A stretch of DNA of 64,000 nucleotides, taken from positions 124,001 through 188,000 of the forward strand of contig JADNRY010000094.1 of assembly GCA_015501585.1 (NCBI GenBank). The letters run 5' to 3'. The notes below the pieces were generated by a model. The model had not been told where the DNA came from. It did not search any database and saw only the letters and a list, made by a program, of their open reading frames with translations. The position numbers and the translations under genes are program-made. Below, in pieces: positions 23,121-35,249 of this stretch (position 1 is the first letter of the stretch; each line of letters begins with the position of its first letter). The stretch comes from Rhodocollybia butyracea (Eukaryota > Basidiomycota > Agaricomycetes > Agaricales > Omphalotaceae).

Positions 23121-26100
23121 CTGACTTTCGCGCGGATTTCATTTTTGAATCCCCGGAGCCTTTCATTTCCTTCCGTGCCCTTCTTTTAATCGGTCTACCA
23201 TCCTTTTTTTCACCTCGTTTTCTCGTTTTGAGGCGGACCGCGCGAGACGCTTTACTAACTTTCTTTTTCCTCGTCTTGTGCTCGTTTTCGGGAATTTGTA
23301 TTACCAGCGAGTTGAAAGGTTTAACGTTTAACGTTTATTCTTGATTTAACGTCAGTTCAGTACTTACAATGCGCCTCACTACCTACCTACCTGCCTTTTT
23401 CCTTTTTTTCTTGCGACCTCCGACAGTGATGCCTTACCCCTCTCATTCATTCTGTATTAACCCTCAACCCACCTCCCTCCTCCAGATCACGAAGCCACGC
23501 CACTTGATTGGATATTGGATTATCGCAACGTGCAAAGTTATCTATTTCTCAAGAAGACCTCAAATGTTCATTTGGACAAGGTTAGAAGGCTTCACCGCTC
23601 TCGAGATCCTTCACCCTTTTCTTTTCACCCTTTCTTGATATTTATTCTATTTACGATTTGTGCCTCGGTGAAATCGAATCGCCGTTCTACTACTTTGTAT
23701 CATAGCCCAGGTTTTGGATTGTACTTGTATTATACGTATACATACCTTACCCCAGGACAGATATCGTCCCCGTCCCGGAATTTTGTAACTTATCTACTTA
23801 GACATGGGAATGGGAAAGTGATGCTGGACGTAATTTTCGACCTGAAACGTGGAAAAAAACAAGTCATCTCAATATTCGGCAAGATGAAAGGGAGTGGTAG
23901 TGGATTTTTGAGCAGATTTCTCACATGAGCTTCGAAACTCCAGATGTTCAAGAACTTTAAATTTGTTGGCAGCTACAAAGATCCCGCCGTGGTGTCCGTC
24001 GAGTATTCTAAACAGAATGCTTGTTCATATTCTGATATGTATTGACTCTTGTGGTTTTAATCAGTTATTTACACGATATATTGGAAATACTTCAGGACAC
24101 GTTCCGAGGTTACAGCCAAACGTCAAGGAAGGAGAAGGAACAGGTCTGGATTCTGGATTTGCTTTTGAGATTGCGTACTATGACGATGTTTATGCACATA
24201 GATAGATTGCCTTTATATCCCAGACGAATCAATTTTAGGAACAAGGTGAATTGAAAATAGTATCCGTATTGTTCGGTCCTAACCCATTAAGCTGGGTGTA
24301 CGGTGCGGATGGGGATTGTTGACTGTGTCGAACGTAGGCTGATAGCGATTACCAAGATGCAGACTCCTCCGGAGAATATTAGATAGCTTCAGGAAATTTC
24401 TTGTTTTTTTCACGCTGTGGCCAACTCTATTGAACGAGAGTCAAGAGTTGGCGGGTTCGAGTAATGTAGAGATGTCACCGTGTGGAGACCGGGTTACGAC
24501 CTGCTCACAGTAGAACATACCGTCATTGAGTACCGGCTGCATCCCAGCCTCGAGGCGCAAGTACAATGTGCAGGACCTTAATTCATCTAGCCATGAATAA
24601 GGGCACGATGCTGCAGCACTGGCCCTGGAAGCTGGATATACGAGTAGTGTCACATGTCTAATACGTGCTAGAAAGTCTTGAGCATAATGGACATTGGACG
24701 CAGACGATTCAAGCTCAAGTTTGACTCGGGGTTGAGGGTTGAGTATTCAAGCTCAAAGCGAAAGGCGATTTTGTGGAGAGGCCGAGAGGCCGAATAAAGT
24801 CTGTCTTGTAATCCTGCTGGTCTTGCTGGTTCTCACCTTTTCCGGGTGAGAACGCTTTTGCTAGCCTGAGATTTGGAGCAGGTAAGTTACGGTGATATGT
24901 AATTCACCTCCTCCGAGCCCAGGGATAGTTCGTAGGGCTGCTCCAGTGAAATAGGGTACCAATGCTAGGCCATCTACGTCCTCTTGGCGTGCGATGCTAT
25001 ACCGAAAAAAGCTTGAAATAGCACCTAGTTTGTCGATAGCGTCGTCGGAAATTAAAGAAAGTGAGCTACTTTCCGGGATCTCGACACATACCCGCCCTCA
25101 GGTTCGCGTGGTGGAGATTCGGTGTAGACAGAACATAACAGAGGCGACAGTGGCGCTCGGATTGTCGTGGAAGAGCTTTAATCTGAACTTACACTGGACC
25201 GGGCATGAAAGCAGCCGTACAGAGCATATATCTTCTTTGGGCTAGTAATAGCATTGAGAACACGTTCTGCAAAGTATAAGCACTAAGTCTGCGGGCCGCG
25301 TGCGTATCGCTTGGAGATTTGCAACGTGTTGAGAAGCAGTGACTAGCACTCTAGGAGAGCTGTGAGTCTCTTCTGCCAGCCTGGCCCAAGAGTCCGAGAA
25401 AGCAACATCAGGAGCTATGGAAATCTCCGGAAATTCGAAAATATTCAGTGTTTAACCTACTATGGATTGCACGGAGGCCGAAGTTAAGAGGTTAGACGCG
25501 CGCTTAAAGCCACGCGGTCGGTAGTGCATGAGTCATCACCTCGTTGTCACAGGCTTACACCCGCTGGTCTTACTGTGCGAGGTTCGAGTTTCGATATTCG
25601 AATAGCTCAAAATCTACATCCTCGAGTATCAGCTCCAGTAACATGTGCTTGAAATTATCCAATGGAAGAAAATGAACTGATGAAGGATGAAGAATCTCTT
25701 CCAAAAAGTCAAAGGGACAAGAGATTTCTCCAACATCAGCTACTTACTACTGGCCTATGGTGGGACCTGCTTGCGCTAGCGAAAGTGGCATTAGTGAGTA
25801 TTTTGATACTCTCTATCTTATACTGAGGACTACAAAGAGAGCCCATCTTATGGGCAAATCTGCGTAGTAGAGGCTTGGTCAAAAGGTCTTTGAACTTGGG
25901 TAAAGCTTCTTGAGCCTCCTACTTGAAAACAGATCTTGGATTACTGCTGGACAACTATCTTCCGGGCTTACTACAACATTTTAACCGGAAAATAAGTCTC
26001 TTCCCCTTAAGCAAGACGTTCCTCAGCAACCCTACAACCTCGCCCGCCTTGCGTTCGGCAATATTTTCATACCCTTCCCACAGCTTCAAGCACCAACGTT

Positions 26101-27860
26101 GGGGTATATAACCTCGAATGACAAGATTCAGCAAAACTCGCTCGTGATTACTCTCGAATCCGTGAAGATTTTGGTACTATTATCTGACAACGACAAACTA
26201 TCAATCTCAATTTTATTTTACAGGCTGAGTTGGGGCATCTCGAGATTACCAAAAGGAGACGTGCATCCATCTGAAGCGAAGGCCTGATATCGACGGCTGA
26301 GACCACAGCTAATACACTTCCTGTTACTATCAGGAAATCAGAGAGAATATGAACTTCATTGCACACTGCCATGTCACAACTAGAGTCGCCCTCACCTGCC
26401 TGTCGTGTAGCAATACTGCACCTGACTGACTGTGCCCCTTGAAAATATAGGACCACTAACGGCGGTGGAATGGGCTCATAGGTGCCGCTGGGGTTGTACT
26501 AGGGCTCAGCATGTACTCCTTTGGTGCGACTCCTTGAGTTTCCAATTCCAAAGGCAGGAGCGGCTCGTGTTGGACACGACGTTCAGTCACTCCGCCGCAG
26601 GATCATATCGTCTGGACTCGGCATCACTGCGCTACCTGAAATGGCTCATCTTTAATTGGGAACATAGGGTCCTCATTGCCAAGTTTGTTTACGAGGCTAC
26701 TTTGTATTGGAAAGAATTCAAAGCTAGCAACCCCTTTTGAAGGATTCGTAGTCTACCTTCCTCTGTGGATCGAGCTCGCCGCTTCCCTCCCTCAGGGATC
26801 GACTGTTGCCGCACGGGGCCCCGCTGTAGAGCAGGGCCAGTATACTGCTTGCGCTTCAGATTACTTGCAAGGAGTACGTCGAAGCAAGTAACTCCCAGAT
26901 AATTCCCTGCATTCCACTATCTTATCGGTGGACTTTGGGTTACAGCTGTACTGGAACTATGCTGTTCCAGAAACACGATTAATTAACAGTACACCTTACG
27001 CCCTCGAGGCGCGGTCACGATGGTATGGTTCGCCTTTCGGACTATGTCCGATAATTCAACAGAGATAACCTCATTATGTCACAGCATAGCATCCAATCCC
27101 ATCGACTCGGAGGTAGGCGATGTGAGCTCGAGGCTTGCAATGAGACTATATTTGCGATAGACCACACTTTGTTTCAAGTCCATACGAGCTCGAACTGTTT
27201 GTATCACCGACCATACACTGGACAATCTTCCTCTGGTTCCAATCTGGTTCCCAAGTCGGAAATGATGGAACTGAGCTGGGGGGCATAATCCTTATTAGAG
27301 TTGATTGGTATGAGCTATTTTACCCAGTCTAATCCAAATTGAGGTCCCACAGGTCGAGTGCCATAGTCTGTCTGAGAATAGCTCGAAGCGATGGATTTTT
27401 AGGTTACTTTGGGGCTGACCAAGACTGAGCAGCCGGAAAGTAGGGTGTTGGAGCTTTCGTCGACTTTTTGACCATATTTTATTCACGATGATTGAAGAAG
27501 ACCGCGTTCGAATATCAACTCCGTTGTTTTCGTTGGTATAACCAGCTTTGACGTTCGGCGGCGGAAGAAGTGAACTATTCGGCACCGTAAAATCGTTGAA
27601 GGTCGGCCCGAACAGTGTAATTACCATGCTCCGAGTCGCAAAGCGACAGTGATTTATTGCTCACGTCTACATAAGTACTTGAGATAAGTGTATGTGGTTG
27701 ATTCCGATGTCGGATATCAATCGGATATAAGAAAAGGACCTACTACGTTGTCGCGATCCCGCCTTTGTCGGCTAATACTGATAATGCTTGTAAATGCTTG
27801 TAATGTATAATGGTAACAACTAATGTACAAGATGCCAAAGTCTACTTTTCACCTACACAT
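23121..27860. other. Long gene-poor stretch
   Basis: Starts with the 3' UTR region of the HMG gene (T-rich; ACCTACCTACCTGCC near 23,380). Open frames (23515-23928 plus, 26432-26740 plus, 26148-26456 minus, 27295-27627 minus) show no recognisable motif or splice-consistent extension. The 110-codon minus frame at 27295 is the longest clean one and might be a small gene, but nothing supports it further. Confidence 0.5.
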
Positions 27861-29245
27861 CTACACCGCCTGGACCGCCTGTAACACTATATGACTTGAT
27901 CCTTTCTGGTGGGTCAAGTAACACTGATGTGTTCGGTCGGACACTGGGGATTCGAGCTCGGTACTGGATCTTAATGGTGGTAGTGTTGCTTCTGTTGAGA
28001 TGCCAATAGCTATTCGAATGACTATGAAAGCAAATACGATTCCCTGTAAATGTCGTTAGAGAGCGATCTGGAGAAGATTGGGGAATCGTTACTTACGATG
28101 AGCTGTGTTATCTGCCAATAATTACCATAAGAAAAGATATCGTTCAATCATAATCAGCCACCTACCGCATCGAGAAGAACATAAACGGTATGAATCCTGA
28201 GAGCATAGAGAACCAGCGCTATGAGCAGGGTTGTAGAGTAAATCGCGCCAGACTCTAAAATGACTCCAGCAACGAAGACCCCTCGATGTCTTGTTGTCGC
28301 ACTTGGTCCCAAGGAGAGCAGCCATTCACCGAGTTGAATTTGGCTGGCATCTTTGACTTGAGTGTGAATCCAGTGGATGCGTCCTGCAATCAGCACTGCA
28401 GAGGTCGTGTAAGTCTACGCATTTCGAGGTATTGGCGTATAGCTTACCTGTGGAGGATAGGTTGATGGTCAATGTGAGGATGAAAAAGCACAGGTAGGGG
28501 TTGGCCAGCCGACTTTCCCAGATAGTCTCTCCGAGAGATTCCTGGGTCATTTGTTGCAATACATATATCGATACGCCTGGTGTTCGCGTAGAAGAGTTAG
28601 ATCGAAGGGCTCGGAATGAAATCGAGCATAACTCACCCATGCAACCGAGGAACAACGCGATAAGAGGGAACATGACCTTCTTGTTTCCGTTCCAAACTAC
28701 GTTCACTCTATACATCTAGACAGCAAAGAATTCACGAGCTGTTACATGTTGGATGGTCAAGCACTCACTACGAAGGCATCGCCCACGTATGTCTGCAAGT
28801 AGTATGCGGCCGTTTTGAGAGCGTACCCAGAGCTACTAACGCTGACCAGTAACTTATCCATCTCTCCTATATGATTCAACCGTGCGGGGCCCGACAGGTC
28901 GGTAAAGTATGCAAACAGCGTTCTGTAAAAATGGACAGAAACATGCTGGATCTTCGTCAGCATCGGAAGTTCAAGGAGAAGTAGCGACGTACTAGAGTAG
29001 CCAGGAAGAACATTACAAGTACAGCACATAGGATTTTCAGAGTCCCTTTCGTCGATCCAGAATGATCACTCCTCAGCCGCCGCCGTATTATTAAACAAAC
29101 TATGACAGTAAGAAGAAGGAAAAATCCTAACGAAATCGTTGGAATTAGCATAACTATTCATTCGGATAACATTGTATGACGCACCATATAGTATGCATTC
29201 GATGAAAATCGATATTAAATCCAACTCTGCCAGCGTAATAATCAT
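27861..29245 (-). CDS. Multi-pass (7-TM type) Agaricomycete membrane protein
   Basis: Spliced from about eight exons. N-terminus MIITLAELDLISIFIECILY, TM2 around PTISLGFFLLLTVIVCLIIRR, TM3 around LKILCAVLVMFFLATL, then YVGDAFVMYRVNVVW leading into TM4 (MFPLIALFLGCMG), TM5 (LCFFILTLTINLSST), TM6 (FVAGVILESGAIYSTTLLIA) and TM7 (GIVFAFIVIRIAIGIS), with a short polar tail ending at the TAG at 27861-27863. The GDAFV..R..VVW motif before a lysine-rich loop marks a large mushroom family of unknown function. The gene looks intact. The first intron as I read it is only about 31 bp (ATG|gtgcgt..gaatag), so the first junction may be set differently. Two further members of the superfamily lie at 43549 and 53568. 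Confidence 0.8.
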
Positions 29246-30219
29246 CCCAAGGACGAGCAGAACGTCTGCGCAACGAAAGAGAACGAGAGAAAGGAAGGGT
29301 ATGTGTTTTGTTGTTACCGCGAACACAGGTGTGATGAGGCTGTCAGTCCCCGTCCGAGATGTCGCGGCAGGTCAGTCTCATGTCTTGGAATTGAGGTCCA
29401 TGTCCAAAATCCTATTAGGTGTTGACAGCTATATCATTTTTCAGTTAATCATGATGTTGAAGTGAATTAATAACATCAGTACCTTCGGATCTTTTGTACC
29501 GCATGAAAAACGACGTCTCTGGAGAGGCTGAGTGAATTGAATCTGTTCGACTCTTTCTCAGTGTGCGGCCTTGGCCTCCCTTCTGAACTTGTGGTGGTGG
29601 GGACTCAGGAACTGCGATCCACGGGGATGCTTATAGATGCCGGACTCGTCGAACCACCGTGACCAGTCCGTGACCGGAGTAAAGCGTCCATCGCATTTCG
29701 ACTTATACGGCTAGTCTAATAATAGTGCTGGTCGGATTCGAGGATGTGTATTGAACTTATTCGCTGAGTTTTGTCTAGTGGACAAATGCCAGCACGATTG
29801 TACGGCCTTTCAACTCGTTGTAGCGACCAAAGGAGATTAATTATCAACATGATTAATGCAACAAAAGTCTAAAGTACGTCCTAGAATATATTATCATCGG
29901 CACTAGCTCCGCGGCAGACATTAGGGGCAGTGCCCTCAAGGGGGACGCGCCGGCAATTATCCTCAAAGAGGGCTGACAGGGGATGACTCCTCTAGTGATT
30001 CTATCAGATTGCAAAAGAGCGAAAAGCTAGAGTGAGAACAACGACGATAAAGAAACATAGGACTATAAGCAGTGTACGAGAAGGATAGTACATGGGTCTG
30101 TCGGCCATGGGTAAACGAGCAACATAAGTACAAAAGGAAATGAAATTAAGCTAGCAGGAAAGATTAGATTTGACACTCCGACTAGTCCCAAGATGGTGCA
30201 CCATCCCTCAGCGTCCCTC
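29246..30219. other. Intergenic, no gene seen
   Basis: Upstream region of the membrane-protein gene and downstream region of the zinc-finger gene, both on the minus strand. No open frame or repeat of note. Confidence 0.6.
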
Positions 30220-31520
30220 TCATTTCCTACCTCTTCGGCAGTCTGGCCTCTTCGAGCTCTTCTGGTGACGCGTCAAAGCGTCACGACGAGAGAACGACTC
30301 TCCACACCGACATTGGCATGTTCCCGCCGCGGTGTGCTTGCGAGTCCCAATGTGTCGCCTCATATCGAACATATTCTTGGCGGTCTGGGAACAGTCCGGG
30401 AATGGACAGTGCAGCGCCCCTGGACCAGAATACTCAGCCACATGAACTGTATTCATATGGGTGCAGAGTTGGTCCACTCCTGAAAACGTCGCCGAACAGT
30501 GATTTAAGCAGCAATGCAAGGTTTCGTCGGTATCGGAAGATCCCGAGGGTGAGAGCGAACTCAGAGAGGAGGAAGGGGAGTAGGAATCTGAATTACTAGA
30601 GGGCGAGAGGGACGATGAATCACTGCGTGGAGTCACCGGTGTCGTAGATCTGATAGAGCGAGAGTACGCCGCATGTTTCTTCGGTGTACTTTCCTTCCTT
30701 CCACAAGCTTTCGGACTAGTCACCTTTTCTTTCTTGGATGCACTAGCAGGAACGACGGTAAGGGGAAGCTCATTAGGCTCCTCCCCACCGTGAAGCATCA
30801 CCCAAGGATATTGGATAGACGTAGCACCTTGTATTTCCGAAAGGTAAATCTGCGTCGGTGGTACGCGCCAGGAAAAATGGTGGGAGGCGCTGGGGGAGGT
30901 ATACGGCACAAGTCTGTATAGTCCCGACAAAGTAATGTTCGCGTGATATACCCTACCTCCTTCAGTCAGACTAGGGAACCAGACGTCAAGCCCAGGGCCC
31001 TTCAATCGCCGATTAGCTATAATGTCTCGAAGAACGTCGTGAGGGTCCTGTGTAGGAGATTTGTCGTCGGAGTCGTAGAAAACTGCGCGGGGAAGGCAGG
31101 AGGGATTTGCAACAACGTCGAACCAGTGATTATCGTGGCCAGAGACTGGCGTTAACTTCAGGATAGATATCAGCACGTCAGTATTGATTCAAAAGTTAAG
31201 TACTAAACTCACGTTGATGCCAGGTCTCTGCCTCTCGAACGCTTCCGTGTCGAAATAGTCGCTGTTCTTGACCGGGACCATCGGTTGGAGGCAGATTTGT
31301 CCGAACAGCCCCTCTTGCGTGGTGTATACAAACGAAGGAGGTGGGAGTGGCTCGGGAATTGAAGAGTATGAAAATCAGGTGAGGAGGGGAAGATACTGGC
31401 AAATTTCGTGAGTGTTGCACGGGGTTCTTCAACCTGCAACAAATCCAGCCCGAGCTCAATGGTAAGTTGTTGGACCGTCTCATCAAGGTCAGTTTCGTCG
31501 AACGAATCGGTGAAAGACAT
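30220..31520 (-). CDS. C2H2 zinc-finger protein
   Basis: Three exons read on the minus strand: 31520-31434, 31350-31213 and 31155-30220, all joined in phase 0, giving 386 residues. The frame of exon 2 (PLPPPSFVYTTQEGLFGQIC, FDTEAFERQRPGIN) is not the frame of the longest single open frame there; the splice is needed to stay open and to enter exon 3. Exon 3 begins LTPVSGHDNHWFDVV. A Lys-rich and then Ser-rich stretch (residues about 210-275) leads to three zinc fingers: CCLNHC..H(4)H, CPFPDC..H(5)H and a C-terminal CRC..H..C form ending DCRRGRK. This is the layout of a nuclear DNA-binding regulator. The middle region is conserved-looking but not recognised. Targets unknown. Confidence 0.8.
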
Positions 31521-31590
31521 TGCAGATGATAGATAATGCGACCTAGAGAAGAGAAATAAGTGGAAGTTTGGCTTTTGCAGACATCACCCG

Positions 31591-31600
31591 TATATTTATA
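31591..31600 (-). promoter_or_regulatory. TATA box of the zinc-finger gene
   Basis: TATAAATATA on the minus strand, 71 bp before the ATG at 31520. Confidence 0.65.
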
Positions 31601-32084
31601 TGTCCTCATTGTTTGCTTTGTAGAGGTCGATGAGGCTTGGACTTCTCTTTGTTGAACGCCGCACGAGGTACCCATTGTTTGCTGTTTTTGGATATAGCTA
31701 CAGACCATGGAAAAGTCAAAGCCAGTTTACCAAATAAGGAAAAACTAGACAATCGAGCATTGACGTCATTGACTCGCAAGTGATTCGCAGGACAAAGACG
31801 TGCCGGTACCTTTAATTGGTGCTACTGATGCATCAAAGTAGACAATAAGTCGAAAGTTTGATCCCGACCGTGGTCCAAAGCGGCCTAGAAACGATCACGA
31901 AGCCTATGTAGAATCCAGACGACAAAGGATTTTCGCAGCGTCATATACATATTGAACAATGCGCAGTTGTCAAGGAAGTGAGGACGCACTTCATCGGACA
32001 TTTCCGAGTCGTTAAGTGGATCACAGTCGACATGGAGAAAACAGAATTGTACTCGTTATTGCTCCTGATTAGTGCTATCGACGC
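31601..32084. other. Intergenic, no gene seen
   Basis: The phrase TTGATCCCGA followed by a GGTCCAA sequence occurs at about 31,858 and again near 32,099, suggesting a small internal repeat at the left edge of the segmental duplication. No gene. Confidence 0.5.
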
Positions 32085-32525
32085 ACAATAACAGAGAAAT
32101 TGATCCCGATGGAGGTCCAAGTCACCAAACATGGCTCGACATCAAAACAAAGCCGCAGCAAGCCTAAGTACTCGAACGTCCCAATCCTCACGCCAATACT
32201 GTACTGTATAGAGACACGAAGGTCATTTAACTGGTGGATTTTGAACAGTGCATGTTGAGAACCGGTGATGTACCGGGTCAAGGTTACAGTAAAATACCTC
32301 GTTACATAGAGGGCTCGTTATCAGTTGATCTGGCCCAGGTAGGTGCAAGTCACACGACCATACTCCTGCTATGATAACAATTAACCACCACAGGAGACAA
32401 GCATTTGACCTGGGCACGGGCGCGATCTTCTTTCTTGAAGCCATACTTCAAAGCTTCAAGCTTCAGGTAGAGTCTGTGGCCACCGTTGTCGGAGTACATA
32501 GATAGTAGGATAATGTTTGAAATTT

Positions 32526-33051
32526 ACTGTCTTTTTTGAAAACCTTGGGAAACGCAGGTGGTCGTGGACATTCTTGAAAATGCTGTTACCTTCCCAATAT
32601 AGACATTTTTATTGCACGCGTTACTACCATATTGGTCTCCTTGCTACGTCATACAGCGACAAGCTTGCGGTCATAGTCCGCGATCGCTGTGTGACGTAGC
32701 AAGGAGACGCCGAGGTAACCGAGCTGACTAGAGCGTATTTGCAGTCGGTTGGGTGACCTCGGCGTCTCCTCGCTACGTCACACAACGATCGCGGATGACG
32801 ACCGCAAGCTTGTCACGCCGTCTCATCTGCGTCTCCTCGTTACATGTCACCTTTTAGCGGTTGCAGATACGCTCTACTGCAGATACGCTCTAATGCCAGG
32901 CATATTTGCACCGACGTGTCCGCTTGGCGGGCGCCTACCACAAGTCGTCACGCCGTCTCATGTGTGATACGTTCGATGCCTAATTAGGAAGATATAACTT
33001 TTGACTTTTGGATGATCACCTGCGTTTTCCAAGGTTTTTGAAAAGGACAGT
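32526..33051. mobile_element. Palindromic MITE-like insertion
   Basis: Ends are inverted: ACTGTCTTTTTTGAAAACC at 32526 and its near complement ending GGACAGT at 33051, with match continuing through AACGCAGGTG on both sides. Inside, 32,661-32,720 and 32,752-32,811 form another inverted repeat of about 60 bp (AAGCTTGCGGTC...CGAGGTAACC). The equivalent site of the duplicated unit (about 35,735-35,757) has no insert, which fixes the limits. The flanks read AAATTT and AAACTT, possibly a worn 6-bp target duplication. No protein is encoded. Confidence 0.75.
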
Positions 33052-33830
33052 AAACTTCGATGGACATCGTTATCGATGCAAATCAAGAAACGATCCGCAT
33101 TCGCCGACATGGTCAATGAAAGTAACAACTTCTACTTGTACTACCAGCCTACCTTGTGTGGTATAGCTGTCGTGAAGCGCGTGTGAGGGGTAACCGGTAA
33201 TGTTGTGTGTTGATTCCGATGTCCCAAAAAGGAGCGATAACATCCAAACTTTCCCTCGGTGCTGCCGTTCATAGTCACAGGCGGCGCGAGACGATAGTAA
33301 TCCCATCTGAGCTACTTATAAGTCAAACTGAGAAGTGCGGGATTAGCCATCCAAGCAATTCAAAGAATCTGTCAAAAGGGATATGTACACTCCGGGATTT
33401 GGGGGAAACTGGAGCCGGGTCTCCGACTCTTCAAGCGTTAAGTACAAACCTGTACAAGCCCAATGAACTGACGGAGGTGTTTCACTACATTAAGGAAGGG
33501 TAAGCAGGGTAATATTATTTTATTTCCAGATGGGCTCCAAAAAATACATCAAGTGAAAGGGATCAGTCGGATAGACAGCACAAAGGAGCAGGTGAAGCGA
33601 GCCGAATATGTAAGATCAGATAGTTTGAGGCGCGCGCGGGTCAAACGCACAAAGTCGACCCTGGGCTGTGAGTACCCAGAGTTGACATGAACCATCAAAG
33701 CCAGGATCCATCAAAACTCCGACAGCTGCTTATAGAAGCGCACGGTCGTTGTGCACAAACCCCCACTTGAATACAGCTTGCTGGTCAATCTGTTTCCCTT
33801 GCAAGGTCACTCTTTTAACAATTCTCAAAA

Positions 33831-35249
33831 ATGCGCTTTCCTGTTCTCCTAGTTACGCTTATCGTTGGCTCTGCACTTGCCATATGCGGTCTGCCAATGA
33901 ACGAAGAATCAGCCATGTCTTTAAGCCAACTACGCCTGGCTCCTGTAAGTGTTCGTTACTAGGTAACTTTACTATACCTGATACCCATAGTCCCATGTTA
34001 CCAGAGGAGAAGCGAAGCCACTCTTACCGAAGTCACTCTGACCTTCCTGAATGTCCAAACAGGTGAAATCAAAGATGGCTCACCGAGTATAAAATATGAG
34101 AAGAAGATTCGAATAGCGATCAAAAATGCCTTGGGTATAAAGAACATAAAAATTGACCCCCATGGTTCGGATGATACAGATGGGCAGGAAGACACACTCT
34201 TTTTTAACTTAGTTGGGGGGAAGGATTGTCATCCATGTTTTGGGTGGATAAAGAAAGACGGTGGTGAGTCCTTGCTCCCAGATCTAGTTTTCTTTGTGTT
34301 TCTCATATATGCGTTGGTAGCTTACATTCCTCCCACCCCTAACCACGTCGTTCGCAGTCAAAAAGTTTATTATACTGGCATTAGCTCAGGCAAGCCAGGC
34401 TTAGACCAGTTTAAAGCCGCGGATGATTGCGTTGGGGTCAGTCCTGTGACAGCCCGTGTCAAAGGGCCGGCGCAAAAAGAGTGGAATACCTCCAGGGATA
34501 AGGCACGCTTGGTCTTTGAAAGGCTCTTGAGACAGCCTGCTGTATCGCCGACGGGTCGACTACCGGTTGTGAGTATTTTCTATTAGGTAATCATACCACA
34601 CCTAATGCCCACATATTGGCAGGGGAGATCAGCCGTGATCTTCATCGATGGTCAAACAGGTCAACCCAAGTATACCACCACCACCACCGCCACCACCACT
34701 ACCAAGTCCCTTGACCAAACTACATTTGACACAACACAAGCTCAATCCGCCTTCACCAGAACAATTTCTGCAGCCTTGGGGGTAGACCAAGAAGAAGTAC
34801 GATACTTGGGTAAATATGAACCTCAAGGGAAACGGCAATGGCACTATCTGATATTTAAGGGAGGAGTCCACTGTACTACTATTGATCCATGTTTTGGGTG
34901 GGTAGCGAAAGGTGGTTGTGAGTACTTGCCTTTTGATCCGGTATCACTTGTTCCTCATATATGTATGCTTTGGTATTAAGCTTATGAATATGGCGAGAGA
35001 CCTGTTGAAGGGGTGAGACAATTTCGACACACATATCTGGGTTTCAGCAAAGGGGAGCCAGGTCCAGACAAGTTTAGTGCCGTTGAGGCCTATCCTCTTT
35101 TCTCGGGTGGCAAGGTCGGAGTTGCAATGCATTCAACACACACCGAATGGACGTTGATTGCGCAAGAGTTCAATGATCACTTCATGAAAGGCATTGCTCC
35201 TGACTCGGTTATACTTAGTCACACAGTAGATCTGATATTACCAGAATGA
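33831..35249 (+). CDS. Secreted two-module PCFGW protein, copy 1
   Basis: Exons 33831-33944, 34005-34263, 34321-34568, 34623-34917 and 34981-35249 join in frame to 394 residues. A signal peptide opens MRFPVLLVTLIVGSALA. Module 1 (about residues 39-207): VTLTFLNVQTG, then CHPCFGWIKKDG at the exon junction, then YYTGISSGKPGLDQF, CVGVSP and EW..SRDKARLVFE. Module 2 (208 on) repeats this order: AVIFIDGQTGQPK, CTTIDPCFGWVAKGG, YLGFSKGEPGPDKF, AYPL and EWTLIAQEFNDHF. An intron splits each module at the same place, straight after PCFGW, in the same phase 1; the gene thus arose by internal doubling of a two-exon unit. Between strands of module 2 is a Thr tract (ACC repeat, about 34,672-34,705). I do not recognise the family. 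Cysteines paired in each module suggest a stable extracellular fold. Confidence 0.8.

Noticed and set aside
25570..25600. GGTTCGAGTTTCG as a tRNA T-arm
   Set aside because: No acceptor, D or anticodon arm fits around it. Other GTTCGA sites (24,453; 27,946) fail too, so no tRNA is called.
27295..27627. A 110-codon minus frame as a small gene
   Set aside because: No homology I recognise, no promoter, and composition like the surrounding spacer; left as unsupported.
31196..31708. A 170-codon minus frame as the start of the zinc-finger gene
   Set aside because: It joins no downstream exon in phase. The model from 31520 with two introns enters the zinc-finger exon in phase 0 and has a TATA box 71 bp upstream.
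34672..34705. The ACC/Thr tract as a sequencing artefact or frameshift
   Set aside because: The tract is in frame and the exon phases before and after match the duplicate gene.
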